Assembly: GCA_045580815.1 (NCBI GenBank)
Contig: JAZNOL010000049.1
Span: 1 to 44,291, forward strand
Reading direction: 5' to 3'
Origin: JAZNOL01 sp045580815
GTDB lineage: Bacteria; Bacillota; Clostridia; RUG12999
DNA: 44,291 nucleotides
Below, in pieces: positions 1 to 8,163 of this stretch (its first letter is position 1; the number at the start of each line of letters is the position of its first letter). The notes beneath the pieces were generated by a model, which saw nothing but the letters and a program-made list of their open reading frames with translations, did not search any database and was not told the DNA's origin. A program made the translations under genes and the position numbers.

Positions 1-80
1 AATTTTACTGTTTCTTTCTAAAAGTTTTTAGTTTCTAAACCGCTTTGTATCAGAATAATTTATGCTTTATGCGGTCTGTG

Positions 81-95
81 CATTTTGCTACAGCC
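81..95 (-). terminator. Terminator-like motif downstream of GH10 gene
   Basis: On the minus strand this reads GGCTGTAGCAAAATG, just after the stop of the GH10 gene. The same 15 bases form the left arm of the strong hairpin at 5852-5890 and occur again at the right end of the window. Here the matching right arm is poor: only a short GGCTGT with ACAGACC pairing is seen. It looks like a decayed or weak terminator. Positions 1-80 hold nothing else that I recognise. Confidence 0.35.
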
Positions 96-102
96 CCTTT
101 CT

Positions 103-1452
103 TTAAATTTCAATACAGAATTTATTTGCCGATTTTGAAGAAAGCTTGATTTCTTTTTCTGTTACTTTTCCGTCTACTGTAATTTTTACATTATATTTGC
201 CGTAAAAGCCTTTGAATGTTGTTTTTCCGCATCCGTCAGACACAACCTTTGTTTCGGTATGCCATTTGTTCTGTATCAGGTTTTTAATCGCATTGTATGC
301 CGGTTTCGGTGTCATGTCAAACCGCAGAAGACCTCCGTAATAATAGTTTTCACCCACCGTCATATCTCCCTGAGATTTTTCTATCATCGACGGGTCTGAC
401 ACATATGCATAACCGTCAACCAGGTTCCAGTAAATAATCTGTTCCATATTCGGGTGTGAAAACCATATTGAATAGAGCTTTTCAAGTATTTCTGCCTGAA
501 TTGCTTCGTCCTCTGCATCGTTTGAATACGCCGGTATTGTTACCTCTGTTACCTGAAGCGGTTTGCCGAAATTTGAATACAGATTCATATGATTATACAG
601 CTTTTGAGGATCATAATAAGGTCTGGTTTCTTTGTATTCATCATTTGCATGATAAAACATATGGTACTGCATTCCGATTGCATCTATTCTTGCACCTTTT
701 AGCATATTTGCTTCAATATATGCATAATACGAGTCTGTCGCACGGCAGCGGCCACCCCATGCTGAGCCTGTCCATTCGTTGATAACAAGCTGATTTGCCG
801 GAAAATATTTTTCTGCTGTTTTGAAACACCATTCAACATAATCAGGCTGATTGTAAAATTCTGTTCTTCCGTCGTTTTCTCCCCATTCCATTTCATTGGT
901 AACCTCAATTGTGGGGATTTTGTCTTTATATCTTTCTGCAATTTCTTTACATCTTTTTTCAAGAGCCGTTTTAGTCTCACTTGCCGATGCACCGTAAAGC
1001 CACTTTGGGAAGAAATGGTCATACGCAAGAGCGTGTTCTCTTGGCTCGATACCGTGTTTTTCGCAAAACTCAATGCACAGGTCAATTGCCGGTCTGCGGT
1101 ATAATTTCTCGCTGTTTTTATCGTATCTTGTGTGACCTTTTTCAGGCTCGGTGGAATCCCAGTAAAAGGGCAGTGTCGCCATATTGAATACATCACTGAA
1201 AGCCATTTTATATTTTTCGTTTTTCTCCTCTGTTTCAAGCTCGTCCAGCATAAACAGATTTGCACCGAATTTAAACTCGTGGGTCTTCTGGCTGACGGTT
1301 ATTTCGGCATTCTTCACCGGATTGCCGTCTTTGTCTTTTATTTCTATATCACCATACCCTTTACGGTACATTTCAATACCGCTGTTGATTCTTTCGTCCA
1401 TAAATTCTTTTTGCTGCTCAAACAGTTCAAGAATTTTTCTTCTTTTTGACAT
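103..1452 (-). CDS. GH10 family endo-1,4-beta-xylanase-like glycoside hydrolase
   Basis: A 449-residue glycosidase of family GH10, expected to cut beta-1,4-xylan or xylo-oligosaccharides by a retaining mechanism. Residues 34-70 form the small beta domain that precedes the barrel in intracellular-type GH10 proteins (FKFGANLF). The acid/base glutamate is E187 in VTNE, the nucleophile is E303 in VTEV, and GIGMQYH (259-265) and YWNLVDG are further GH10 signatures. The last 45 residues (GFYGKYNVKI region) form a beta extension also seen in such enzymes. There is no signal peptide or cell-wall domain, so it is probably cytoplasmic. The ATG follows a strong AGGAGGGGATGA site. It is divergent from an AraC-type regulator, its likely controller. 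The family is clear; the exact substrate is inferred. Confidence 0.9.
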   Translation of the reverse strand: MSKRRKILELFEQQKEFMDERINSGIEMYRKGYGDIEIKDKDGNPVKNAEITVSQKTHEFKFGANLFMLDELETEEKNEKYKMAFSDVFNMATLPFYWDSTEPEKGHTRYDKNSEKLYRRPAIDLCIEFCEKHGIEPREHALAYDHFFPKWLYGASASETKTALEKRCKEIAERYKDKIPTIEVTNEMEWGENDGRTEFYNQPDYVEWCFKTAEKYFPANQLVINEWTGSAWGGRCRATDSYYAYIEANMLKGARIDAIGMQYHMFYHANDEYKETRPYYDPQKLYNHMNLYSNFGKPLQVTEVTIPAYSNDAEDEAIQAEILEKLYSIWFSHPNMEQIIYWNLVDGYAYVSDPSMIEKSQGDMTVGENYYYGGLLRFDMTPKPAYNAIKNLIQNKWHTETKVVSDGCGKTTFKGFYGKYNVKITVDGKVTEKEIKLSSKSANKFCIEI

Positions 1453-1533
1453 GGGTCATCCCCTCCTTGTTAATGTTATCTACAGTATAACACACATTTT
1501 TAATAAAGTACACCTAAAAAACGTTTTAAAAGG

Positions 1534-1562
1534 TTGACTTTTCGAAACATTTTTGATATAAT
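1534..1562 (+). promoter_or_regulatory. Promoter of the AraC-type regulator gene
   Basis: TTGACT (1534-1539), a 17-base spacer, then TATAAT (1557-1562). The start of transcription would lie near 1569, giving a leader of only about 20 bases. A palindrome TTTCGAAA lies in the spacer (1540-1547), and a CG-centred palindrome AAAACGTTTT sits just upstream (1518-1527), between the two divergent genes. Either could be an operator. Confidence 0.75.
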
Positions 1563-1587
1563 ATGCTTTGTTTAGGAGGTGTTTTTA

Positions 1588-2346
1588 TTGATTTTCGCTC
1601 AGGAATATATTGTTTTTGAACTTTTAGATGTATTATATTTAAACCAGAAATGTGCAAAAACATACAACGCAAACCGCAATTTTGATGCCATTTCTTTCAG
1701 GTTTGAGTCCGATACGGTTATAGAAACCTCAAATATGCAGATTGAGCTATCCGACAATTCAATCAGCTACATCCCGTCAAATTTAAGCTATACACGCACC
1801 TCACAAAAAGATAACCTGATTGTTATACATTTTAAATCCTTTAATTATCATTCTGACAATGCAGAATGCTTCTTCCCTGCAAATCCAGAAAAATACCGTA
1901 TTCTTTTCAAAAAAATACTGGCGTGCTGGAACAGCAAGGAAACCTCTTATAAAAATGAATGTTCTGTCATATTCCGCAAGATTTTATCGGAGTTTTATAA
2001 AGACAATCAACCGGATTTTAAAAACCGGAAAATACAGGAATCAATAATTTATATTGAAAAAAACTATTTGCGAAACGATTTTTCGCTGTCTTATGCCGCC
2101 GCAAAATCTTTCATGAGCGAAACATATTTCAGAAAGCTGTTCAAACAGGAATTTGGCATATCTCCTAAGCACTATGTCATCAACCGCAGAATAGAATATG
2201 CTAAAGCATTGATAATAACCGGTTATTTCACCATTGAAAAAATTGCTGATATGTGCGGATATAATGACGAAAAGCATTTTTCAACCGAGTTTAAAAAAAT
2301 AACCGGAGTATCACCGTCAAAATATAATTATAATTTTAGCCAATAA
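1588..2346 (+). CDS. AraC family transcriptional regulator
   Basis: A DNA-binding regulator of 252 residues from the start chosen here. The N-terminal ~150 residues are a poorly conserved, probably ligand-sensing, cupin-like region. The C-terminal ~100 residues carry the double helix-turn-helix of the AraC/XylS family, with FRKLFKQEFGISPKHY in the first part and IADMCGYNDEKHFSTEFKK followed by GVSPSKY in the second. I chose TTG at 1588 because AGGAGG (1574-1579) lies 8 bases upstream; the upstream in-frame GTG at 1579 overlaps that ribosome site. It is divergent from the GH10 gene and probably controls it in response to a sugar. The target is inferred from position. Confidence 0.85.
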   Translation: MIFAQEYIVFELLDVLYLNQKCAKTYNANRNFDAISFRFESDTVIETSNMQIELSDNSISYIPSNLSYTRTSQKDNLIVIHFKSFNYHSDNAECFFPANPEKYRILFKKILACWNSKETSYKNECSVIFRKILSEFYKDNQPDFKNRKIQESIIYIEKNYLRNDFSLSYAAAKSFMSETYFRKLFKQEFGISPKHYVINRRIEYAKALIITGYFTIEKIADMCGYNDEKHFSTEFKKITGVSPSKYNYNFSQ

Positions 2347-2380
2347 AAAACTGTGATAAAGAAATTTATCACAGTTTTTT
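2345..2380. terminator. Bidirectional terminator between convergent genes
   Basis: Perfect 10-bp stem, CTGTGATAAA (2351-2360) with TTTATCACAG (2365-2374), loop GAAA, flanked by six A on the left and six T on the right. It can end both the AraC-type gene (plus) and the Sua5 gene (minus). Confidence 0.9.
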
Positions 2381-2381
2381 A

Positions 2382-3389
2382 TTATCTTCTTATATCATAT
2401 CCTGCGGATTTATAAAGTCGGTTTCTTATTCCCGAGCCAAGTCCGTTTTTTTCTGGCATTTCGCATAGTACCACATCCATACCTTGCTTGTCAAATTCAC
2501 GCAAAGCCCAGAACATCAGTTTTGCCATATCGTCTGCGGTTTTACCCCATTTTATAACGCTGTCACCATCAAACTTTGAATCATCATGACAGAACACACC
2601 GATTTTCTTGTTTTCACATCGAAGTTTTTCGATTTCTTCTTTTATAAGCTCTCGCCTTTCAAAAACCGTCACATGTGCTTTGGGTGCATAGTGCTTATAT
2701 TTCATACCCGGACAAGGCGGTTTATAATTCTCATCCGCCTCTTCAGGTTGTTTTGCTTCTGTTGCATCAGGGAAAATCTCCTGCACCATTTCAAGAGTTA
2801 TCCCACCCGGGCGAAGTATTACCAGTGGTTGCTTTGTTGAATCGATAATTGTCGATTCAATACCGACTTCTATTCCGCCGCCGTCAATAATCATGTCAAC
2901 ACGTCCGTTTAAATCATCCCTGACGTGTTCAAACGCCGTGGGACTTGGTTTGCCCGAAAGATTTGCACTTGGTGCCGCAATGGGACAACCGGAATATTCT
3001 ATGATGCGGCGTGCAATTTCTGCCGATGGAATACGCACTGCAACCGTATCAAGACCGCCTGTTGTGCAATCGGGAACAATACTTTTCTTTTTCAGTATTA
3101 CCGTAAGCGGACCGGGAGAAAAAGCATCAAACAATTTTTTAGCCGTTTCGTTTATCTCACCGATTTTTTCAGCCTGTTCTATATTGTTTACATGGAGAAT
3201 AAGCGGATTGTCTGCCGGTCTGTTTTTTGCGGCATAAATTTTTTCTGCCGCATTTTCATTAAGCCCATTTGCACCTATACCGTAAACTGTCTCGGTAGGA
3301 AACGCAACGAGACCACCGTTTTTTATAATTTCCCCTGCCGTTTTTAAATCTTCAAGGTTGTCTGTTATCTTTAAAAATTCTGTTTTCAT
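2382..3389 (-). CDS. ywlC: L-threonylcarbamoyladenylate synthase (Sua5/YwlC type)
   Basis: Makes threonylcarbamoyl-AMP from threonine, bicarbonate and ATP. This is the first step of the t6A modification at position 37 of tRNAs that read ANN codons. At 335 residues it is the long Sua5/YwlC form: an N-terminal YrdC domain (about 1-200; FPTETVYGIGANG, KNRPADNPLILHV, SANLSGKPSPT) followed by the smaller Sua5 domain (about 230-335; CPGMKYKHYAPKA linker). Its ATG overlaps the stop of the upstream cysteine desulfurase by four bases (ATGA), so the two are translationally coupled. Both partners can serve tRNA modification, which suits their pairing. The reaction is family knowledge; the assignment is secure. 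Confidence 0.93.
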   Translation of the reverse strand: MKTEFLKITDNLEDLKTAGEIIKNGGLVAFPTETVYGIGANGLNENAAEKIYAAKNRPADNPLILHVNNIEQAEKIGEINETAKKLFDAFSPGPLTVILKKKSIVPDCTTGGLDTVAVRIPSAEIARRIIEYSGCPIAAPSANLSGKPSPTAFEHVRDDLNGRVDMIIDGGGIEVGIESTIIDSTKQPLVILRPGGITLEMVQEIFPDATEAKQPEEADENYKPPCPGMKYKHYAPKAHVTVFERRELIKEEIEKLRCENKKIGVFCHDDSKFDGDSVIKWGKTADDMAKLMFWALREFDKQGMDVVLCEMPEKNGLGSGIRNRLYKSAGYDIRR

Positions 3390-4513
3390 CTCATCATCCT
3401 TCTGAGTATAGGCACTTCTTTTTTCAGAACATCACAGCAATATCGAATTTCATCAATGTTTGTATATCGCGAAAAGCTGAATCTGATTGCGCTGTCTATA
3501 TCATCTTTTGAAAGTCCCATTGCAGTAAGCACCGGTGACGGTGCAGGTTTGTTAGATGCACACGCAGAGCCGGAAGAAACCATTATTCCGTTTGCTTCCA
3601 AAGTATGAAGCAAAACCTCTGACCGTATGCCTCTAAAAGAAATATTAACCGTGTGAGGCACCGCATTTTCACCGTTTATGCGTATATTGTCAATTTCGCT
3701 TAAAAGTGTTTCTTTAAATTCTTTATTTAACATCGACAAATCTTGATATGTTTTTTCTGTTTCCAGCATTTCTGCCGCCACACCAAATCCGATAATTCCC
3801 GGAACGTTTTCCGTGCCCGGTCGCACACCTTTTTGTTGACCGCCACCGTGCACAATCGGATTTATTTTCACGCCGTTTTTAATATACAAAGCACCCACGC
3901 CTTTAGGTCCGTGAATTTTGTGACTGCTTATGCTTGCCATATCCACATTTTCCAAAGGCAGTTTGCCAAAAGACTGCACCATATCGGAATGTATTATGGC
4001 ATCAGAAACTTTTTTGCGGATAATTTCAGCCGCCTCTTTAACAGGCTGAATACAACCGGTTTCATTATTGACGTGCATTATGCTGACAAAAGCCACGTCG
4101 TCGGATAAAATGCTTTCAAGATGTTCAAGGTTGATTATACCGCTGTTTTCGGTTTTTATTTTTAAAACGTTATAACCGAGCGTTTCAAGATATTTAAACG
4201 CCTCGCCTACTGCCGGGTGCTCAATCTCACTGCAAATAATAGTTTTGCGTTTACGTGAGTTACGCAGTGTACCACCGATTATGGCAAGGTTGTCGCTTTC
4301 TGTGCCACCGGAGGTAAACACCAGCTCTGCCGGCTTGCACCCAAGCTTTGCGGCAACTTTTGCCCGTGCTTTTTCAACATCTTTTTCTGCATCAAGCCCC
4401 ATATTATGAAGCGACGATGGATTGCCGTAATTTTCGCACATTGCATTATAAACTGCATCTGCCGCCTCTTTTGCCACCTGTGTTGTTGCGGCATTGTCAA
4501 AATATATTTTCAT
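3386..4513 (-). CDS. Cysteine desulfurase, NifS/IscS family
   Basis: A PLP enzyme of 375 residues that converts cysteine to alanine and carries the sulfur as a persulfide for Fe-S clusters or tRNA thiolation. The PLP lysine is K199 in SSHKIHGPKGVGALY. The persulfide cysteine is C318 in SSGSACAS. The TSGGTESDN motif (68-76) and HVNNETG (147-153) are typical of the NifS group. No scaffold gene (iscU/nifU) or mnmA lies next to it; the coupled neighbour is the t6A synthase. That makes a housekeeping or tRNA sulfur role as likely as a dedicated Fe-S role. Which acceptor it serves cannot be read from the sequence. Confidence 0.92.
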   Translation of the reverse strand: MKIYFDNAATTQVAKEAADAVYNAMCENYGNPSSLHNMGLDAEKDVEKARAKVAAKLGCKPAELVFTSGGTESDNLAIIGGTLRNSRKRKTIICSEIEHPAVGEAFKYLETLGYNVLKIKTENSGIINLEHLESILSDDVAFVSIMHVNNETGCIQPVKEAAEIIRKKVSDAIIHSDMVQSFGKLPLENVDMASISSHKIHGPKGVGALYIKNGVKINPIVHGGGQQKGVRPGTENVPGIIGFGVAAEMLETEKTYQDLSMLNKEFKETLLSEIDNIRINGENAVPHTVNISFRGIRSEVLLHTLEANGIMVSSGSACASNKPAPSPVLTAMGLSKDDIDSAIRFSFSRYTNIDEIRYCCDVLKKEVPILRRMMR

Positions 4514-4546
4514 TTTTATGCCTCTTTTATTTTCAAACTACAAATA

Positions 4547-4575
4547 ATTATACTACTGTTTTCGGTTTTTGTCAA
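4547..4575 (-). promoter_or_regulatory. Promoter of the nifS-sua5 operon
   Basis: On the minus strand: TTGACA (4575-4570), 17-base spacer, TATAAT (4552-4547). Both boxes match consensus exactly. Its -35 box lies 7 bases from the -35 box of the divergent plus-strand promoter. Confidence 0.85.
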
Positions 4576-4582
4576 CTTTTTA

Positions 4583-4611
4583 TTGACATTATTTTCTTTT
4601 CGATGTATAAT
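4583..4611 (+). promoter_or_regulatory. Promoter of the FAD oxidoreductase gene
   Basis: TTGACA (4583-4588), 17-base spacer, TATAAT (4606-4611), a full consensus promoter. It is back to back with the nifS promoter, so two polymerases could compete for the same face of DNA. Confidence 0.85.
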
Positions 4612-4644
4612 GTTTTTAAACATACTTTTTAAAGGAGTTTTCTT

Positions 4645-5835
4645 ATGAATATAACAGAAAATATAAGCACCCCTGTCCTCAAAAAATGTGGTGTTCTTGT
4701 TGCCGGCGGAGGCGTTGCCGGAATTGCCGCCGCACTTGCCGCAAAACGTGCCGGTGCTGATGTTCTGCTTGTTGAAACAAGCTACATACTCGGCGGTCTT
4801 GCCACATCGGGAATTGTTACCATATATCTGCCCCTTTGTGACGGCGAAGGAAAACAGGTTTCGTTCGGTATTGCGGAAGAACTTTTGAAAATATCGGTGC
4901 AAAACTTCCGTGAAAGCGGTAAAAATCCATGGCTTGACGGTGGTAGCGATGAAGAAAAGAAAAACGAACGCTATCGTGTTTCCTTTAACCCTCAGATGTT
5001 TGCTCTTGAAGCAGAAAAATTGCTTTTAAAAGAGGGCGTTGAAATTCTTTACGGAAGCAAAATCTGTGAAGTACAAAAACATATCGATAAAATTAAATAT
5101 ATAATTATTGAAAATAAAACCGGACGTTTTGCTGTTGAGGTTAACAGCGTTGTTGATGCAACAGGTGATGCTGATATTTGCCATTTTGCCGGCGAAGATA
5201 CAAAGCTTTTTGCGCCTAAAAATGTGCTTGCGGCTTGGTATTACCATTACTGCAAAGACGAAGTTGCACTTAATATGCTCGGTTTTGCAGAAATTCCCGA
5301 AGATGAACGCACCGGAAATGAAACGCCGCATCTTACAGAAACAAGATTCACCGGGATTGACGGATTTGAAAACAGCAGTATGGTACAGATGGCTCACACC
5401 CAGATACTGAATGATGTGTTGAATAAACGCAAAACAGATGAAACATATATTCCCGTTACCATGCCCACAATTCCACAGCTTCGCATGACACGCCGTATTG
5501 TCGGTGTCTGCACCGTTGATGTTTCATCCGAGCATACATATGAAGAAACCAGCATCGGTATGATAAGCAACTGGAAACGAAGAGGACCTGTTTTTGAGCT
5601 TCCGTTTGAATGTCTTTACGGCAAAAAGGTTAAAAATCTGATATGTGCCGGAAGATGTATTTCCGTAACTGACCTGATGTGGGATGTTTCAAGGGTTATT
5701 CCGCCCTGTGCCGTAACAGGCGAGGCGGCAGGCACAGCCGCCGCAATGACTGATGATTTTGCATCATTTGACGTAAAACAGTTGCAGTCGATTCTTGTTA
5801 AAAACGGTGTTATACTCCATGAAGGTGAGCTTTAA
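4645..5835 (+). CDS. FAD-dependent oxidoreductase (FAD_oxidored family)
   Basis: A flavoprotein of 396 residues with an N-terminal Rossmann dinucleotide-binding motif, VAGGGVAGIAAALAAKRAG (about residues 19-37), followed by an acidic strand end (LLVE) that binds the ribose of FAD. A second FAD contact, VVDATGDADICHFAG, and a C-terminal LICAGRCISV...AAGTAAA segment fit the FAD_oxidored group, whose members are often of unknown substrate and sometimes linked to carbohydrate or dicarboxylate metabolism. There is no signal peptide. It stands alone as a one-gene unit with a consensus promoter and a strong terminator. I cannot name the substrate. Confidence 0.8.
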   Translation: MNITENISTPVLKKCGVLVAGGGVAGIAAALAAKRAGADVLLVETSYILGGLATSGIVTIYLPLCDGEGKQVSFGIAEELLKISVQNFRESGKNPWLDGGSDEEKKNERYRVSFNPQMFALEAEKLLLKEGVEILYGSKICEVQKHIDKIKYIIIENKTGRFAVEVNSVVDATGDADICHFAGEDTKLFAPKNVLAAWYYHYCKDEVALNMLGFAEIPEDERTGNETPHLTETRFTGIDGFENSSMVQMAHTQILNDVLNKRKTDETYIPVTMPTIPQLRMTRRIVGVCTVDVSSEHTYEETSIGMISNWKRRGPVFELPFECLYGKKVKNLICAGRCISVTDLMWDVSRVIPPCAVTGEAAGTAAAMTDDFASFDVKQLQSILVKNGVILHEGEL

Positions 5836-5851
5836 TAATATGAATATGCAC

Positions 5852-5890
5852 AAATAGGCTGTAGCAAAATGTTTTTGCTACAGCCTATTT
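5852..5890. terminator. Strong bidirectional terminator
   Basis: Perfect 18-bp stem (5852-5869 with 5873-5890) and a 3-base loop, AT-rich at the base so it reads as a terminator on both strands. It separates the oxidoreductase gene from convergent purC. The left arm contains GGCTGTAGCAAAA, which recurs in the window. Confidence 0.92.
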
Positions 5891-5902
5891 ATATTTCCTA
5901 AA

Positions 5903-6586
5903 TTATCTGTTAAGAATAAGTTTTGTAAGCTCAACCGGCTCAACAATTTTGTCGCCTTTATAAACACGCATATTGCCCGAAGCAATTTCGTCAATAAGAA
6001 TAACTTCACCGTTGTTATAGCCGAATTCAAATTTAATATCCCACAAATCAAGACCGATTGTTTTAAGGTCATCAGCAACAATTTTTGTGATTTTGAGTGT
6101 CTGCTGCTTCATGCTTTCAAACATTTCGGGAGTCATAACACCAAGAGCAGCTAAACCTTCACCTGTTACAAGCGGGTCGCCTTTTTCGTCATTTTTGAAT
6201 GTACATTCAACATATCCGCCCTCTAAAACAGTTCCGTCTTCGATGTATTCACCGTATCTGCGGATAAAGCTGCCTGTTGCAACAAGACGGCAGATAACTT
6301 CAAGACCGTGACCGAAAACTGTTGCAGGAAGAACTTCCATTTCAGCTTCGTCAACATTTGCGCTGACATAATGTGTTTTTATGCCTGCTTCTTTAAGCAT
6401 ATCAAAATAATAAACAGATGTGCGAAGATTTGCTTTGCCGATACCTTCGATTGTGAGCCCTACACTGTTTTCACCGGGATCAAAAACACCGTCCTTGCCT
6501 GTGCAGTCATCCTTGAATTTGAGCATAACGTTGCCGTTGTCAAGGCTGTAAACGTCTTTGGTTTTACCTTCGTAAATTTTTTTCAT
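5903..6586 (-). CDS. purC: Phosphoribosylaminoimidazole-succinocarboxamide synthase (SAICAR synthetase)
   Basis: Joins aspartate to CAIR with ATP in de novo purine synthesis. The protein has 227 residues, close to the usual length of the bacterial enzyme. It starts with the ATP-binding MKKIYEGKTKDVY and carries the family signatures EVICRLVATGSF (about 108-119) and LWDIKFEFG with LIDEIASGNMR near the end. The ATG follows AGAAGGAGAA. No other purine gene lies beside it, so it is a detached single-gene unit with its own promoter and terminator. Assignment is secure. Confidence 0.95.
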   Translation of the reverse strand: MKKIYEGKTKDVYSLDNGNVMLKFKDDCTGKDGVFDPGENSVGLTIEGIGKANLRTSVYYFDMLKEAGIKTHYVSANVDEAEMEVLPATVFGHGLEVICRLVATGSFIRRYGEYIEDGTVLEGGYVECTFKNDEKGDPLVTGEGLAALGVMTPEMFESMKQQTLKITKIVADDLKTIGLDLWDIKFEFGYNNGEVILIDEIASGNMRVYKGDKIVEPVELTKLILNR

Positions 6587-6610
6587 AAATTACCATTCTC
6601 CTTCTCAGAC

Positions 6611-6635
6611 GTTTCGTTTGGTGTTCTCCCGAAAC
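6611..6635 (-). promoter_or_regulatory. Small hairpin in the purC leader
   Basis: GTTTCG (6611-6616) pairs with CGAAAC (6630-6635) around a 13-base loop. It lies in the short untranslated leader upstream of the purC ribosome site. It does not match the purine, PRPP or ZTP riboswitch cores as I know them. It could affect translation or simply be chance. Confidence 0.3.
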
Positions 6636-6653
6636 ATCACATATTTTAAAATT

Positions 6654-6682
6654 ATAATACCACATTTTTCAAAAAAAATCAA
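6654..6682 (-). promoter_or_regulatory. purC promoter
   Basis: Minus strand: TTGATT (6682-6677), 17-base spacer, TATTAT (6659-6654). A shifted TATAAT overlaps the -10. The region between this and 6782 is AT-rich and shows no further gene and no clear terminator for the antiporter gene upstream, so some readthrough into purC is possible. Confidence 0.6.
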
Positions 6683-6781
6683 TAGAATTTTTTAAATAAA
6701 TTTTTCATGTGGTTTATTTTTTACGTTTTGACAAAACCAAAAGCCAATATGAGCTTTCAAATTGTGTATATTACATACGAA

Positions 6782-8089
6782 TTATTTATGTTTCAGGTGC
6801 AAAGCCTCAGCAAGCTTTGTCTGGCGGCGGGTTTTAACCTCATGGGGTATGGGAGTAATATCTCCTGCCGCAGTAAGTGCCATTTTTGTAAACAGCGGAC
6901 CTACAAGCTCATAAATAAGCACTGCAAACAGCGTAATATTGCGGATAAGTGCTCCCTGAGCACCCATTTCAGGCGATGCCGCTGCAATTGCACACATCCC
7001 CAGTGCAACACCTGCCTGCGGAAGAAGTGTGATTCCTAAGTATTTGCAGGTTTCGGGAGTGCATTTTGTCATTTTTGCACTGACAAAGGTGCCGAAGTAT
7101 TTTCCCAGTGAACGGAAAATAATGTAAACCACGCCAATAACAACAATTGCCAAGTCAGCAAAAACGCCAAGTTCAAGCTCTGCACCGCTTATTACGAAGA
7201 AAAGTGCAAACAGCGGCGATGTCCATTTGTCCGAGGCTTTCATCAAATCGTGAGAAAGTGGGCAGATATTGCAGAACACAGTACCCAGCATCATGCATAC
7301 GAGAAGTGACGAAAAGCTGATATGCACGGGTCCTATATGGAAATCAAGCATTGCAAGTGAGGCTGTTAAAAACACCATGCCGATTGTGAGATTAAGTCGG
7401 TTTGTGTTTGAGTTAAACAGTTTTTCAAGCTGAGTGAGTACCCAACCCATAACCGCACCGAGTGCAAGAGAAGCTACGATTTCGATAATCGGGTTTACAA
7501 TAATTGAAATTATATCTACCGAACCGGCAATGAGAGTTTTTGCAATACCGAAAGATACAGCAAAAACAATAAGTCCCACAGCATCGTCAAGAGCAACAAT
7601 AGGCAGAAGAAGCGAAGTCAGCGGACCCTTTGCTTTGTACTGACGTACAACCATAAGTGTTGCCGCCGGAGCTGTTGCTGTTGCGATTGCACCAAGTGTT
7701 ATCGCCTGTGAAACAGTTAACTTATCGGGCATAATCATATGCACAGCAACAAGTGCCAAATCAACAAGAAGTGTTGCGGCAAGTGCCTGTAATATACCGA
7801 TTACAAGAGCCTGTTTGCCGGTTTTTTTAAGCTCTTCAAGGCGAAATTCGTTTCCGATTGAAAAGGCAATAAAGCCTAAAGCAACCTCAGAAACAAGAGA
7901 CAGGCGTGAAACCTGTTCAGATGCCGAAAAACCCAATCCGTTTATGCCAAGGGCACCAATACAGTAGGGTCCGATAAGAACACCGGCAATAAGATACGCC
8001 GTAACAGCCGGCAATTTAAGTGGTTTAAAAAGTCTTGTCATAATAAGTCCGGCAAGCAGAGCCACCGAAACTGAAAGTAATGTGTTCAT
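6782..8089 (-). CDS. Cation:proton antiporter, CPA2 (Kef/NapA-like) family
   Basis: An integral membrane exchanger of 435 residues with about 12 hydrophobic segments, expected to swap Na+ or K+ for protons. The double-aspartate motif LDDAVGLIVFA (about 167-177), which binds the ions in electrogenic CPA2 exchangers, is present, as is the LIAGVLIGP segment of the first helices. It lacks the cytoplasmic RCK/TrkA-N domain found on Kef potassium channels, so a Na+/H+ antiporter is the better reading. It follows the sodium symporter gene by 74 bases with a hairpin between. The ion is inferred. Confidence 0.85.
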   Translation of the reverse strand: MNTLLSVSVALLAGLIMTRLFKPLKLPAVTAYLIAGVLIGPYCIGALGINGLGFSASEQVSRLSLVSEVALGFIAFSIGNEFRLEELKKTGKQALVIGILQALAATLLVDLALVAVHMIMPDKLTVSQAITLGAIATATAPAATLMVVRQYKAKGPLTSLLLPIVALDDAVGLIVFAVSFGIAKTLIAGSVDIISIIVNPIIEIVASLALGAVMGWVLTQLEKLFNSNTNRLNLTIGMVFLTASLAMLDFHIGPVHISFSSLLVCMMLGTVFCNICPLSHDLMKASDKWTSPLFALFFVISGAELELGVFADLAIVVIGVVYIIFRSLGKYFGTFVSAKMTKCTPETCKYLGITLLPQAGVALGMCAIAAASPEMGAQGALIRNITLFAVLIYELVGPLFTKMALTAAGDITPIPHEVKTRRQTKLAEALHLKHK

Positions 8090-8118
8090 TAAAAGTCACG
8101 TCCTTTTCACGCAAGTAT

Positions 8119-8140
8119 CCGGCACAGCTTTCTGTGCCGG
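8119..8140. terminator. Hairpin between symporter and antiporter genes
   Basis: Perfect 9-bp GC-rich stem, CCGGCACAG (8119-8127) with CTGTGCCGG (8132-8140), loop CTTT. No T tract follows it on the minus strand, so it may be an mRNA stability or processing element or a weak attenuator rather than a full terminator. Confidence 0.5.
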
Positions 8141-8163
8141 GTAAGTTTATAAAAATTTATGTA

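Noticed and set aside
6587..6660. A purine or ZTP riboswitch before purC
   Set aside because: Only a 6-bp hairpin is present; the conserved cores of the known riboswitch classes are not visible.
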